Shown here piece by piece: positions 44,612 through 54,639 of a stretch of 64,000 nucleotides of DNA (within the stretch, counting starts at the first letter, position 1; each line of letters opens with the position of its first letter). The position numbers were made by a program, and so were the translations under genes. Source of the DNA: Agrypnia vestita (taxonomy: Eukaryota > Arthropoda > Insecta > Trichoptera > Phryganeidae); the NCBI GenBank assembly GCA_016648135.1, contig JADDOH010002612.1:1-64000 (forward strand). Direction: 5' to 3'. A model generated the notes under the pieces. It was not told where the DNA came from. It saw nothing but the letters and a program-made list of their open reading frames with translations, and did no database searches.

Positions 44612-45779
44612 ACTGGATCGTGAATAAAACAATTTGTACGTAAATATATGCAAATACGTAAGTCAATTTGTATGTGTTATTACGAAGCTCGGTATTCAAT
44701 GCTGAAACTTTATGGAATCATAAAAATAATTAAAAGATTAAAAATAATTATCTCAATTGTGTTCACTTGAAATTATAATTATTTAATCAGTATGTTGTCG
44801 CTGTAACGCCAAAGCTGTCAAGCTGAAATAACCTAGAAATGTGTTTTTTTTTTGTATAAACTAATGCCGAATGATTTTACGCTTCTGTTTGATATACTGA
44901 CAGTCTGTCAGTAAGATATTAACTGACTTTAGTTAAGTACTTTGTGTTTTACCGTTTTGAACTCTGATTCAATAAATAATCTATTTTTACCAAACCAAAA
45001 GCATTTTTGGCAACTTGATAAAATATCAAAATTTTACGTAGCAATTCAATTTTAAATATAAATACCGTCGTTAAATATAATATGTTTTAACATAAAAATC
45101 TTAAAATCACCCTCGAATAATTTTTCAAATATAAGTTGAAGTTATATGATGATTAAATATTATATATATAGTAGGATATGGGTCAGATTTTTTTTTTAAA
45201 TTTCAATATACGACACAGAAGTAACTTTTACATAATAATATATACAAAAAATCCTAAGAGTAGAATAGCAATAGAAGAAATTACAGAATTGACAATATAG
45301 TATAGATAGTTGTAACAGTAATTTAGAAAAAAGGAGGTATGAAGTATATAAGATTAAATATAATTTAGAAAAAGGAGATGTGAAGTATATACAAGGTTAA
45401 ACAAATAAGTATAATAATTTGTTTGTGACTGCATTATGAATTCAGGACGGCAGAGTGTAGAGCTTTTAGTGGCGAATCTTGTGCTAAATTGGAATTAAAA
45501 ATATCAGAGATGCGCATAGGTTACCTAGCCTATACAGTCTGCGTACAAGAGAGTGCGGATTGGTTCTAGTGTTCTCACAATAAAATAATGAATATATTCG
45601 AGTAGCTCTTGCAGGCGCATGAAACATAAATAAACACAAAATATACATCTTTTGCTGTAGGAGCATACTGGAATTAAAGAAATAATTAGACTTAGAATAT
45701 ACCAATGGAATTATTTACAGTATAATGGACAAAATTTTTACATAAGTTTTGTTTCCCATGAATTATATATATTTACTTA
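44612..45779. other. AT-rich intergenic sequence
   Basis: No gene or repeat that I can support. Two short related strings TTTAGAAAAAGGAG.TGTGAAGTATATA occur at about 45321 and 45363 (a ~42-bp local duplication). Confidence 0.45.
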
Positions 45780-45917
45780 ATAATCAAATTAATCAATCAA
45801 TTAGAAAGACATACAGAAAAATCTAATTCAGGAAAAAATATTAGGTTACTGCTGGGATTCGAACCCAGGTCACCTCCTTTCCGAGGCTGGTGCTCTGACC
45901 ACTAAGCTATAGCAACC
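45780..45917 (-). mobile_element. tRNA-derived SINE, family A, copy 3 (complete head)
   Basis: The minus strand from 45917 to 45844 is a 74-nt tRNA-like sequence. Its acceptor stem is GGTTGCT/AGTAACC, the D-arm TAGCTTAGTGGTCAGAGC carries the A box, and the T-arm CTGGGTTCGAATCCCAG carries the B box. The loop TCGGAAA would give a GGA (Ser-like) anticodon, but position 33 is C and only three of five anticodon-stem pairs form. It is therefore a SINE head rather than a working tRNA gene. The downstream body to about 45785 (TTTTCTGTATGTCTTTCTAA) matches the other family-A copies. Confidence 0.82.
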
Positions 45918-46281
45918 CTCTATGTTTCCGTGAATATATCGACCTTATATTTTTAGTTCTTATTTTTATTAAATATTATATTGATTAAATTACCTTTATT
46001 TTACTCTATTAATAATTTGTTAAAGGTTTCTAATTATTACTTTTTGCTTGCGTACTAATCATTGTTTCTATATACACACACACACACATATATATAATAA
46101 TAGAGATATATATCTTATATATATATCATATATATATTATACTATATATATATATATATAATATTATATATATTATATATATAATATAGAATATATATAT
46201 ATATATTATATTTGTGTGTTTCTCTTAAATTTCATTATTTATTTCTTAATAATTAATTACGGGACTCGCTTCCATAAATAA
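45918..46281. repeat. AT-rich sequence with (AT)n/(AC)n microsatellite
   Basis: ACACACACACAC at 46075-46087 followed by mixed TA-dinucleotide repeats to about 46210. Confidence 0.85.
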
Positions 46282-46530
46282 ATGAAAAATATATATAACA
46301 TATATATATTTATATATATATTGTTTATTTCTATTGTTAATTTATTTATTCTGTTCATTTTATATTGTTTTACATTCTTACATTTATTTTGTTACATTTC
46401 GTATTGTTCATTTATCTTAAATATGTTTTATTTATATAATTATTTTTATGTTAGGTTTATATATATATTTTTTAATTTCTCGTACTGTAAAAGCCCACTA
46501 GGGCGTTGATTAATAAATAAATAAATAACA
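46282..46530 (+). mobile_element. LINE 3' untranslated tail with (AATA)n end, copy 2
   Basis: The stretch TTACATTTCGTATTGTTCAT...TTATCTTAAATATG recurs inverted at 58.55-58.66 kb, and the end GTAAAAGC..ACTAGGGCGTTGATTAATAAATAAATAA matches 28.25 kb. Low-complexity and without real coding content, it has the character of a non-LTR 3' UTR. Confidence 0.6.
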
Positions 46531-47859
46531 GGAGTGTAAAAATGTGAGTTTAATAATTTTGTAGATTAAAATCAACTCTCTCAGACACAGCTCTCTTGCT
46601 GGACAATGGCAATAATCCAATTAATTATATGAATTGTGAATGTATTTGAGTCAATGGAAGAGGAAAGTTAGGAAAGCTTGAATTGTTATAATAAATTCTC
46701 AGACATTCATAAATTCAGACATTCCTCTCAGAAGCTGAGATCCTGTAGTTTGATCTTAGCTAATTCGAACAATGGCATAGTTAATTCGAATACGAATAGA
46801 GAGAAACCGCAAAGTATCCTCAAAGATAAGAAACTTCCTTTGGAAGTAGCCAATTGGTACCTACACCTTGACGAGTTTTCAACAAATTTTGGAGTAACTG
46901 ATTGTGACTTCCTCGCCAAAATGAAAGGAACTTGCTGCGAAAACGACGTCCGTGGGCTAGTTCAATAATGTCTGTTGATGAATGACATTAAAAGTGAAAG
47001 AATTGATGATTTTTACTAGAAACCGGGGTATATTAGGTAAATCAAATATACGAGGAAGCTATTGGAACTTTAACGATCAAAGAGCATGCATTAGAAATTA
47101 AGAATGGAAGTTCACAAGACAAGAGATATGAGACAGAAATTTCAAGAATCCTATCCTTTATGTCAATCCAAAAGCATATACTAGTCTAATCTCATCACAT
47201 TCCGTTTCATTTTCGGACCATCATGTCAATTAAAAAAATTACCAAAACTTTTTTTTCAGCGCCATTGCCTTATCATTCTTCAATCTACCTAACTAGTATC
47301 CTATTCAATATTCACTGACGTTTTATGCTTGTTGTTGTATCGCCATTCAATGACATAGGAGTATTTTCAAAGAATAAATATTTTAATAACTCATTTTTTA
47401 AAATAATTTACGACCAACTCTGAATTTATATGAATATTTCTTTTATGAAAAATTGAGAATACTCTATAGATTCTAAGTACATTCTTTTAAAATCTACCAG
47501 TAAATTGTTTTTATTTTAAATATATGTAGTAAATATTCAAACAGTACGTGCGCTTGCAGTCAGCTAACTCGAGAGTTTTTTATTTTTCTTCTTACATTCA
47601 CATCTCACTAGTACGTAGAGAAAGTAATGGATTGGAAAATTGAACTTAGATTGGCTAATGGAAAACTTTCGAAGCCAGTTTGTATTGAAAATTCCAGTAT
47701 GGTGTTCAAAGAAGGAATTGGAGCTCTTGCAGGACCTACATTTTTTTGGATTATTTTTTAATAAAATATTTATAAATTTTTGTTGACGATAAAGAAAAAG
47801 TGAGTATAACAAAATAATTTTTAATATCAGGTGTTGAAATAAATAGTTTCCATCCTTTT
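46531..47859. other. intergenic sequence
   Basis: A 96-codon frame at 46678-46968, opening at TTG rather than ATG, shows no recognised features. No other signal. Confidence 0.4.
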
Positions 47860-48386
47860 TACTCCCTTTATATTAAATCGTGGCGTCTGCTTGCTTGCCG
47901 TCAACAAAAACTTTAGATCGATTTTTGACCCTTTTCCCGTGATCCAATCAAGCTGAAACTTGGCAAGTAGACTCTTGGCGACGATCAAGAAGACCTATCA
48001 AATTTTCGTTAAAGAAAATTAATAATTATAGTATAATTTCGGATTTTTAGAAATTTTATTGGTTTTTTCATATTGGAATCATTAGAAAAGTTTGATAAGC
48101 AACGGTGGCCCGATAACTTCGCGAAATATTTTCTAAATTTAAATTACTCCGTCGGTATACATAATAGGTTCTTCACTACGAATGTCGAAAATCTAAATTG
48201 ACTGACAAATGTTTTTAGAATTTAATCTTCAAAGCATGAAGTGTCTTATCAAAGCTCAAAACATCTGACATTTTAGAATATATTAAATTACTGTAAGTTT
48301 AGTGTTATGTTATATGTTTTAATTCGTCTTTAATTGTTGTTATATTTTACAAAGAAAGGGAGTATAATAAAAACTTGGTTTTTATA
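47860..48386 (+). mobile_element. ~520-bp interspersed repeat, copy 3
   Basis: Starts TACTCCCTTTATATTAAATC, ends GGGAGTATAATAAAAACTTGG. The most complete copy with 22.49-23.02 kb, which it matches with few changes. It loses homology shortly after TTGGTTTTTAT. Confidence 0.88.
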
Positions 48387-49112
48387 ATAACTTGGGTTTC
48401 TTTTTTTTTAAATGAGTATGATTTCAAATAGTACTACACATAAAGGTTTATATTTTTAATTGATTTTGCAATCCCCTTTTTAATTTTGGCTAGTTAATAT
48501 ACAATTAATAATTAATAATTACTTAATATAAAGTTGAAATTCAAAAATAAAAAGTCCATCACTGTTGGCAGCTTATTTATTACAGCTAGTTAATAAATAA
48601 ATAGTTTTACTGAATAGCCAAGTGCATAATATGTTCCCCATTTCTCTGATACGTATGCACTGGTATAAATGGATATTGAATTTTTGCACTTATTGGTAAT
48701 GCTAACCTATAGATCAACTGGTTTAGAGACTCGAGCCTCAACCAGGATATCACGAAATTACTCGTGTTTCCATAGCGCAAGTGTTAAGCTTAGTTTGATA
48801 TTATAGATAAATAATATTTACGTGTCACGGATCCATATTTTACCAATTTACACAAAGAGTACAATTTGAAATCAAAATAATATGATTTAAATCAGTGTAT
48901 TGTAATGATTGATTTAGAGGCAGATTTCAAATCTGGTTTCATTTATAGACCAAATATCACGGTAGGTACCAAAATATCACGTAAGTTTTCCTGTTGAACT
49001 TATTCGGTAGCAAACAGCATTTTATGACAAATTTTTTAGCCTTGCGGTTTTGCCCAAATTACTCCAAGCAGATGATCCAAACTGGCTAATAATCAAAATT
49101 TTACTAAAAAAA
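48387..49112. other. AT-rich intergenic sequence
   Basis: No gene or repeat that I can support. Confidence 0.45.
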
Positions 49113-49114
49113 TA

Positions 49115-50228
49115 TTAGGTCCTTACATATGAAATTGGTGTTTTGCCGTACTGGCAAATTTGATCTCAAATATCTTCTCTTTGGTTAGGAATTCCAAATC
49201 CAAATTTATACAGCTATATACTCATGTATTTGTGTTTTGAAAATTATAATTCATTTGTTTTTTCCTCAATTGTTTTTTTCTTTGCGTCACTCAGTTTACA
49301 AAATGAAAAACTTGAAATATCGCGTTATTTACGAGTACGAGTTTCACCGTGGCACCAGTGCTGCAGAAACGGCTCGAAGGATTAATGATGTGTATGGCGA
49401 CGGTGCCGCAAAATAAAACACAGTGCGTTTTTGGTTCCAACGTTTTCGTTCTGGAAATTTCGACCTGCAGAACAAGCCCCGTGGACGGCCGGAGACCAAA
49501 GTTGATAATGAAGAATTGAAGGCTATTGTGGAAGCGGATCCATCGCAAACCACATCCGAGTTAGCTGCAGGCTGCGGTGTTAGTGATAAAACTGTTTTAA
49601 TCCACTTGAAGCAAATTGGTAAGGTGAAAAAGCTTGAAAGGTGGGTACCTCACGAATTGAGTGAAGCAAATCAACAAACGCGCGTTGACTGCTGCGTTGC
49701 ATTACCCAACCGGCACAATAATGAAGGGATTTTAAATCTTAAATCTGGCCAGACGATTACAGCAGATGTCTATTGTCAGCAACTGCAAACCATGATGGAA
49801 AAGAAAGCTGCTAAACAACCGAGGCTGGTTAATCGCTCTAGGCCACTGCTGCTTCATGATAACGCTAGACCACACACTGCACAACAGACGGCTACCAAAT
49901 TAGAGGAGCTTCAATTGGAATGTCTAAGACATCCACCGTACTCTCCGGACCTTGCCCCAACAGATTACCATTTTTTTCGAAATTTGGATAACTTCTTGCA
50001 AAGGAAAAAATTCAACTCCGATGGGACAGTACAAACCGCCTTCAAAGATTTTATTGATTCCCGTCCGAATGGTTTTTTTAGTAAAGGGACCGATGAACTA
50101 CCTATGAGATGGCAAAAGTGCATCGATAGCAATGGTACATACTTTGATTAAATAAAACTATTATAATAAAAAAAATCGGCTTTATGTTCCTCCCATACTA
50201 AACGCCAATTTCATATGTAAGGACCTAA
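49115..50228 (+). mobile_element. mariner element (cecropia/SETMAR type) with internal deletion
   Basis: Terminal inverted repeats TTAGGTCCTTACATATGAAA (left) and TTTCATATGTAAGGACCTAA (right) are flanked by TA target duplications (49113-49114, 50229-50230). The transposase opens at ATG 49303, the start of the N-terminal helix-turn-helix region. Length is 1,114 bp against the ~1.3 kb usual for intact relatives because a block inside the catalytic domain is missing. Non-autonomous as it stands, but the ends look well preserved. Confidence 0.93.
49303..50151 (+). pseudogene. mariner transposase, internally deleted
   Basis: Codons 1-37 (MKNLKYRVIYEYEF..) end in an in-frame TAA at 49414-49416. 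The same frame then continues RFWFQRFRSGNFDL, the GRP motif (NKPRGRPE), and HLKQIGKVKKLERWVPHEL, the classic WVPHEL block. After NRHNNEGIL the sequence jumps directly to LKSGQTITADVYC, so the segment with the first catalytic Asp (family TGDEKW) is lost in frame. The second Asp is intact in LLLHDNARPHTA and the third in YSPDLAPTDYHFF, spaced as in D34D mariners. The C-terminus RWQKCIDSNGTYFD is normal. Stop plus deletion make it inactive. Confidence 0.92.
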
Positions 50229-50230
50229 TA

Positions 50231-51124
50231 TATGTAGGTGTATATGGCACGATCATTTCAAAGCTAAACACGCCTAAATATAAAACAAACGCAGTCCAGA
50301 ATTCCTTTGTAGGAATTAAAGCATTCAAGTCATTACCCGAAAAATTAAAAAAAAACTCGAAGACGTTACGAAGAGAAAGCTCTTGAAATTTCCATAAGCC
50401 TTACTTTGTATTCAATATTGTTTTCAATATTCATAAAAACTTGTTTTAATTTTTAATATCCACGAAATGTAATTAGCACGTGGTAAGCACAAGCGTCTGC
50501 TCTTTTAAGACGAATAACACGTTTATTTGTATGAAAGTATTGTACTGTAAATAATAATAGATAAATAAATAAAACTTTATTCCAGTATGTGGGGATGTTT
50601 GTGCAGCCCCACACATTCCATACAAGTATACATAATATATTACATTATCATACATGCGATATATAAAGATATAGGATGATTTAAATATATAATAGAAATT
50701 ATCACACGGAAGTAATTAAAGGTAAGGTATAACAAGGAAAAGTATATAGCAAGAATTATTCAAATAAATAGGGCATACAAAGTAAGAAAGACATGGTGCG
50801 AAGCGAAGGAGTAAGTAATACAGCAATAATTAAAAAAAATAAATTAATAAATAATTAAAATTAATCATAAATAAATAAATAGGATGTATGAAAGATAAGT
50901 AATGTATTCATAAAACTTGTATTCATGAAATATATGTAGGTACTAAAATGTACCTATAATAAATAAGATTAAAATAAAATGGCAACTTTTGTGAAAACCA
51001 TTTAATGCCCTCGTAATAAAAGTAAAATAATCTTGAAAAAAAAAATTATAATTTGATGAGGAGTTAATGTTAATATGAAACATGTGTAAATTAGTGAAAT
51101 CCTAATTTATGTCTGATATTATAT
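50231..51124. other. AT-rich intergenic sequence
   Basis: A string near 50560-50650 (AAATAAAACTTTATTCCA...CCCCACACATTCCATACAAG) could be the inverted 3' end of a retroelement but has no second copy here. No gene. Confidence 0.4.
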
Positions 51125-51340
51125 TCAGGCAACTAGTTTGGAAGGAGTAGGCGTATTTACAAACGGCGAGTATTTAGGTCATCTCCATTATTCAGACGAT
51201 ATTGTGATCTCCTCAAACGGTTCAGACGATCTTCAAAACGGAATGCAGGAACTATTAATTGTCAGTGCACAGAAGGACTGTAGATAAACTTCTAAGACTA
51301 AATCAGTCTGTTTATGACTAGTGATGGTCAAAACCTTTAT
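51125..51340 (+). pseudogene. LINE reverse transcriptase fragment (SDDIV box)
   Basis: The frame LEGVGVFTNGEYLGHLHYSDD then IVISSNGSDDLQNGMQEL is the RT palm around the catalytic box, normally F-A-D-D-I-V, here YSDDIV. It resembles RTE-type elements (INGEYL.HLRFADDIV). A stop follows and the rest is lost. This is an isolated piece in AT-rich DNA. Confidence 0.82.
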
Positions 51341-52220
51341 TGCAAGCGGTTACACAATAAAGGTTATTTGAGATTCGTATTCAATTGTATTTATGATTGG
51401 TAGCTGTTTTTTTTGCAATTCGAGGATTAACTATAAGTTCACTAGACAGCAGTTCTCAGTTGCCGTTCATAAATTTGCATTTTGAATTCCGTTTAAGAGT
51501 TATTTATAATACGTTAGCATCCTAGTAATATTATTTATTTTTCATCTTTTATAATAAGTCAGCATCTATATATTAATTACGCTAACCAATGTCGCTGCTG
51601 GATGATTTCTGTTGCCAGTTAAAAAAAAACACATGGCGAAATCGTATGAAGTAGCGAGAAGTATGAATTGTTTTAAAATACACGCAGATAATATTTAATG
51701 TGTAGAAATATTATACACGTATATAAAAATAATCACTTATAAAAACAATATACTTAATATTTATACACGTTTATTAATTTTTGATATACATATTTGTGTT
51801 TCAAAATTGTTTGTAAATTTCGCCATATCTTTTTTTGGTTATGTAAACCCAGCCATAGCCCAGCTGTCAGTTCGGGAGTTCGGCGCAATTGTCGTCATAT
51901 TGGAGCGATCATTGATATGTTAGCGAAATATTTACGTTTTCTCTTTATCGCTTTAAAAACTACTTTTAGTTAGAAAAATGTTATATCATAGTGAATGAAA
52001 TGAATCAAGTCGCGGATTTAAGATTACGAAACAGTACATAATTATGTATGATATTTAAGTGTCATATTCTTGTCTTTCAGGTTAGAATTTCGTGTTTCGG
52101 AAGTGATAATTTATATTTTCCAGAACATTAATAATATGAGGACATACAGAACAACTGCATTAAGAACAAATATGTCATTACATTAAATTTGTCCCCAAAT
52201 CAATTATAAATGGTTATTGC
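51341..52220. other. AT-rich intergenic sequence
   Basis: Around 51515-51580 the string GTCAGCATC and neighbours echo the upstream part of the next feature, suggesting an older partial duplicate. No gene. Confidence 0.4.
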
Positions 52221-52470
52221 GTGTATTTAATACATCCACAGCGACATCCTAATAATTTTGGTTATTTTTCTATTTTTATATTAAGTCAGCATCCTAATAA
52301 TTTTGATTATCATTTTCCAATCACAAGAATGTGTTGCAAAAATATTTTTTATTGCGCTGACCCTAACATTGATGATGATATTTTTTGTAAATACCCTATT
52401 GTGATTAAAAACTTACTCCTACGCAACATCCATTTTATTGACAGCAGGTAATTTAAAACCCTAGAACACA
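52221..52470 (+). CDS. ITRMC..YCADP repeated small ORF, copy 2
   Basis: A 76-codon frame (52221-52451) carries HPNNFGYFSI, then QHPNNFDYHFPITRMC, FYCADPNIDDD and KNLLLRNIHFID. The 21.84-22.06 kb copy matches ITRMC, YCADP and the LL..N..F.D end. The HPNNF.Y block is duplicated here. The N-terminal part is otherwise AT-driven. Likely a remnant of a multicopy coding element that I do not recognise. Confidence 0.4.
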
Positions 52471-52565
52471 TAATATCAATTTCTTATTTCTTTATTTGTA
52501 AGTAATCTCGATCGTATATGTATATATATATATATGTGTTAAATCTAAGGCTTTCACGGGTACAA
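52471..52565. repeat. (TA)n microsatellite and PLE flank
   Basis: TATATATATATATATG at about 52518-52536, next to the left arm of the PLE. The right flank also has a (TA)n run (53622-53641), consistent with insertion into or priming from a TA repeat. Confidence 0.6.
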
Positions 52566-52629
52566 TATATGTTAGTTCTAACTACTTTGGGGGTAACCCG
52601 CGTCAAATTCTGGTCGTCAGGACCAGTCG

Positions 52630-52675
52630 TCTGCCGACGTTTCGAACAGATCTCACTGTTCATCTTCAGGGCGCC
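52630..52675 (-). ncRNA. hammerhead ribozyme motif (PLE), left arm
   Basis: The minus strand reads CTGAAGA (complement of 52663-52669), stem II GAACAG/CTGTTC, GAAAC (complement of 52639-52643) and GTC (complement of 52636-52638), with helix I GCC/GGC. ACGT palindromic helix III as at 2.9 kb. Core complete. Confidence 0.7.
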
Positions 52676-52885
52676 TTGTCGATGAGCTGCTTCTCCAAAA
52701 AGCGTACAACCGTTTGGGTCCGGAGCTCACCGTCAAGTGAAAGTTTGAAAAATTCTGCGTCAGGTGTTTGTGGAGGAGTGGGTTTCTCCAGCGACGCCGT
52801 TAATGTGTTTTGCTCGGCTTCTAGTAATCCGTATATTTACTTTATTATCGTCATTATACAATATTGAGAAGGTTGGATTTTCTAA

Positions 52886-53434
52886 TTGCTTCCGAAGGAT
52901 AAAATACCTCTAGAATCGCACGGGGTATACGAAATACCATGCGGTGACTGTAACAAAACCTACATAGGAAGGTCAAACAGAAGAATCTCGGCACGCGTCT
53001 CTGAACATCGCGTAGATATAAAAAATCGGAAACTAACTTCTTCCCTTGTCCACCACTCTCTAACGGAGAATCATAAAATAGACTTCGACAACTCAAAAGT
53101 AGTTGCCAGCCTCAATAATGAAACATTTAGAATCTACAGAGAGGCAATTGAAATAAATAAAAGAAATAATAATATAATGAACAACAGAGACGATAGCATT
53201 CGACTTCCGACCGCATGGAGTAACATTCTTAATAATAATAATCAAATTTCTAATACAAATAATATTAATAATAATAAACCAGAAATCACGATGAAAACAC
53301 CGAAGCAATTAGAAAATCCAACCTTCTCAATATTGTATAATGACGATAATAAAGTAAATATACGGATTACTAGAAGCCGAGCAAAACACATTAACGGCGT
53401 CGCTGGAGAAACCCACTCCTCCACAAACACCTGA
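52886..53434 (+). CDS. PLE GIY-YIG endonuclease domain (5'-truncated ORF)
   Basis: The frame is open from the inversion junction (about 52893) to TGA at 53432-53434. It encodes SHGVYEIPCGDCNKTYIGRS (about 52917-52976), with GVY and YIG as the GIY-YIG signature and a CxxC between them. ISARVSEHR follows, giving the usual Arg and His-containing helix, then HHSLTENHKIDFDNSKV, the family's H..I.F....V segment, and RIYREAIEINKRNN, containing the conserved catalytic-domain Glu. The C-terminal 60 residues are an Asn-rich linker. PLE endonucleases nick the target DNA for target-primed reverse transcription. No native start codon is present; the reverse transcriptase part upstream has been replaced by the inverted arm. 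Confidence 0.88.
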   Translation: MLPKDKIPLESHGVYEIPCGDCNKTYIGRSNRRISARVSEHRVDIKNRKLTSSLVHHSLTENHKIDFDNSKVVASLNNETFRIYREAIEINKRNNNIMNNRDDSIRLPTAWSNILNNNNQISNTNNINNNKPEITMKTPKQLENPTFSILYNDDNKVNIRITRSRAKHINGVAGETHSSTNT

Positions 53435-53517
53435 CGCAGAATTTTTCAAACTTTCACTTGACGGTGAGCTCCGGACCCAAACGGTTGTACGCTTTTTGGA
53501 GAAGCAGCTCATCGACA

Positions 53518-53562
53518 AGGCGCCCTGAAGATGAACAGTGAGATCTGTTCGAAACGTCGGCA
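53518..53562 (+). ncRNA. hammerhead ribozyme motif (PLE), right arm
   Basis: CTGAAGA (53525-53531), stem II GAACAG/CTGTTC, GAAAC (53551-53555) and GTC (53556-53558), helix I GCC/GGC (53522-53524 with 53559-53561). Core complete; helix III is the ACGT palindrome. Confidence 0.72.
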
Positions 53563-53632
53563 GACGACTGGTCTTGACGACCAGAATTTGACGCGGGTTA
53601 CCCCCAAAGTAGTTAGAACTAACATATATATA

Positions 53633-53962
53633 TATATATATAAGCTGTATCGAATTTATTTTGTTTGCTTGTATGCTATGTGCACTATACACGCCTAATC
53701 ACCGTGCAGGACATATGCCAATGCGTACGTGATCGCATTGCATTGACGCATCAAATATAACAACATGTTGCTAGAGCAGGCCAAAGACAACATCGAGCAG
53801 GAATGACAAATTTTCAAATCATATATGGCGATAGAGTAGTTGTTATAAGATTTTAAAGCAAAGTGGAGAAAAACCATATAAATACATAACTCTAAATTTG
53901 ATAGATGTATCTTATAATGTATGCCCCACATTACCTAAGAAAATATCATTGCGAATTTGAAT
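53633..53962. other. intergenic sequence
   Basis: No gene or repeat that I can support. Confidence 0.45.
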
Positions 53963-54130
53963 CCGTTTTTAACAAAAAAATTGCCTTTTCTCTACCGGAT
54001 ACGTCATCTAGACTTATTTCCGTTTTTAACACAAAATTGGACTTTTCCTACCGGATACGTCATCTAGACTTATTTACATTTTTAACACAAAATTGTCCTG
54101 TTCCCTACCTGATAAAACATCTGAACTTAA
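53963..54130. repeat. ~56-bp tandem repeat, three units
   Basis: Units at about 53963, 54020 and 54075 contain GTTTTTAACA.AAAATTG, then CCTACCGGATACGTCATCTA and GACTTATTT. The first two are close and the third is diverged. A 103-codon frame crosses it only because the unit is open. Confidence 0.85.
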
Positions 54131-54344
54131 CATTAATTTTCTATGGTTTCTTGTTTTATTATATGGGCATCTATGGCGTGAAGTGTCAAAATGTATCTTT
54201 TTTAAATTTGAAATAACTGCTTTTAAACCAGCAATCGGAAAAATTTGACTTCATTTATGTAATCAGGACCTTTTATCACACCAGTAACAATTTTTCTTTC
54301 ATCAAAATTCAAGTTCGGTTGTATTCTTGACTTATTCCTATTTT
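54131..54344. other. AT-rich intergenic sequence
   Basis: Nothing recognised. Confidence 0.45.
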
Positions 54345-54482
54345 AATTAATATAAATTAACTTTGTTTAAACCACTTATTTATTGAAAAAAATCAACATG
54401 TTTCAAAGCCAATGGTTCTTCATCAGGAAAACAAAAATAATATTTAAATATCGAAGTATAGATCAAAATATTAAAAAGTTAT
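54345..54482 (-). mobile_element. Penelope-like element 3' end
   Basis: The plus-strand text AAATTAACTTTGTTTAAACC through TTATTTATTGAAAAAAATCA matches 34.24-34.29 kb, and the following TCGAAGTATAGATCAAAATA also matches. So this is the minus-oriented 3' terminus of the same PLE family, without coding sequence. Confidence 0.8.
54390..54430 (-). ncRNA. hammerhead ribozyme motif (PLE family with ACATGT)
   Basis: The minus strand has CTGATGA (complement of 54420-54426), stem II with AGAACC/GGCTTT (weakened pairing) and GAAACATGTT (complement of 54395-54404). Core residues intact; stem II has decayed relative to 34.3 kb. Confidence 0.5.
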
Positions 54483-54639
54483 TCCTATTTTAATTTCATA
54501 CTAGGACTATCTATCGGGGTATGTATAAACAAAAAACACGTTAAAAGAATGCTAATTATAATTATTATTAAAATAATTGACGTCGCTGTACAGTATCACA
54601 ATGTTGAAACTAATCTTGTATAGATGACTCGGCAGTTAA

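Larger units (their letters stand above)
52566..53632 (+). mobile_element. Penelope-like element with near-identical inverted arms
   Basis: The left arm (52566-52892) is the inverted copy of the right arm (53302-53632); I find about one clear substitution over roughly 327 bp. The right arm includes the last ~45 codons of the endonuclease frame plus the terminal repeat with a hammerhead motif; the left arm is the same in reverse. Between them lies the 5'-truncated GIY-YIG endonuclease. The reverse transcriptase is absent. The near identity of arms argues for a recent insertion or for arm-to-arm conversion. Confidence 0.9.

Noticed and set aside
45844..45917. Functional tRNA-Ser (GGA) gene
   Set aside because: Acceptor, D and T arms fit, but the anticodon stem has mismatches, position 33 is not T, and the downstream sequence is shared with other SINE copies.
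46678..46968. 96-codon plus-strand ORF
   Set aside because: Opens at TTG rather than ATG, no homology recognised, ordinary composition.
53327..53692. 121-codon minus ORF at the PLE right arm
   Set aside because: It is the antisense of the PLE endonuclease end; an identical peptide appears at 52676-52867 only because the arms are inverted copies.
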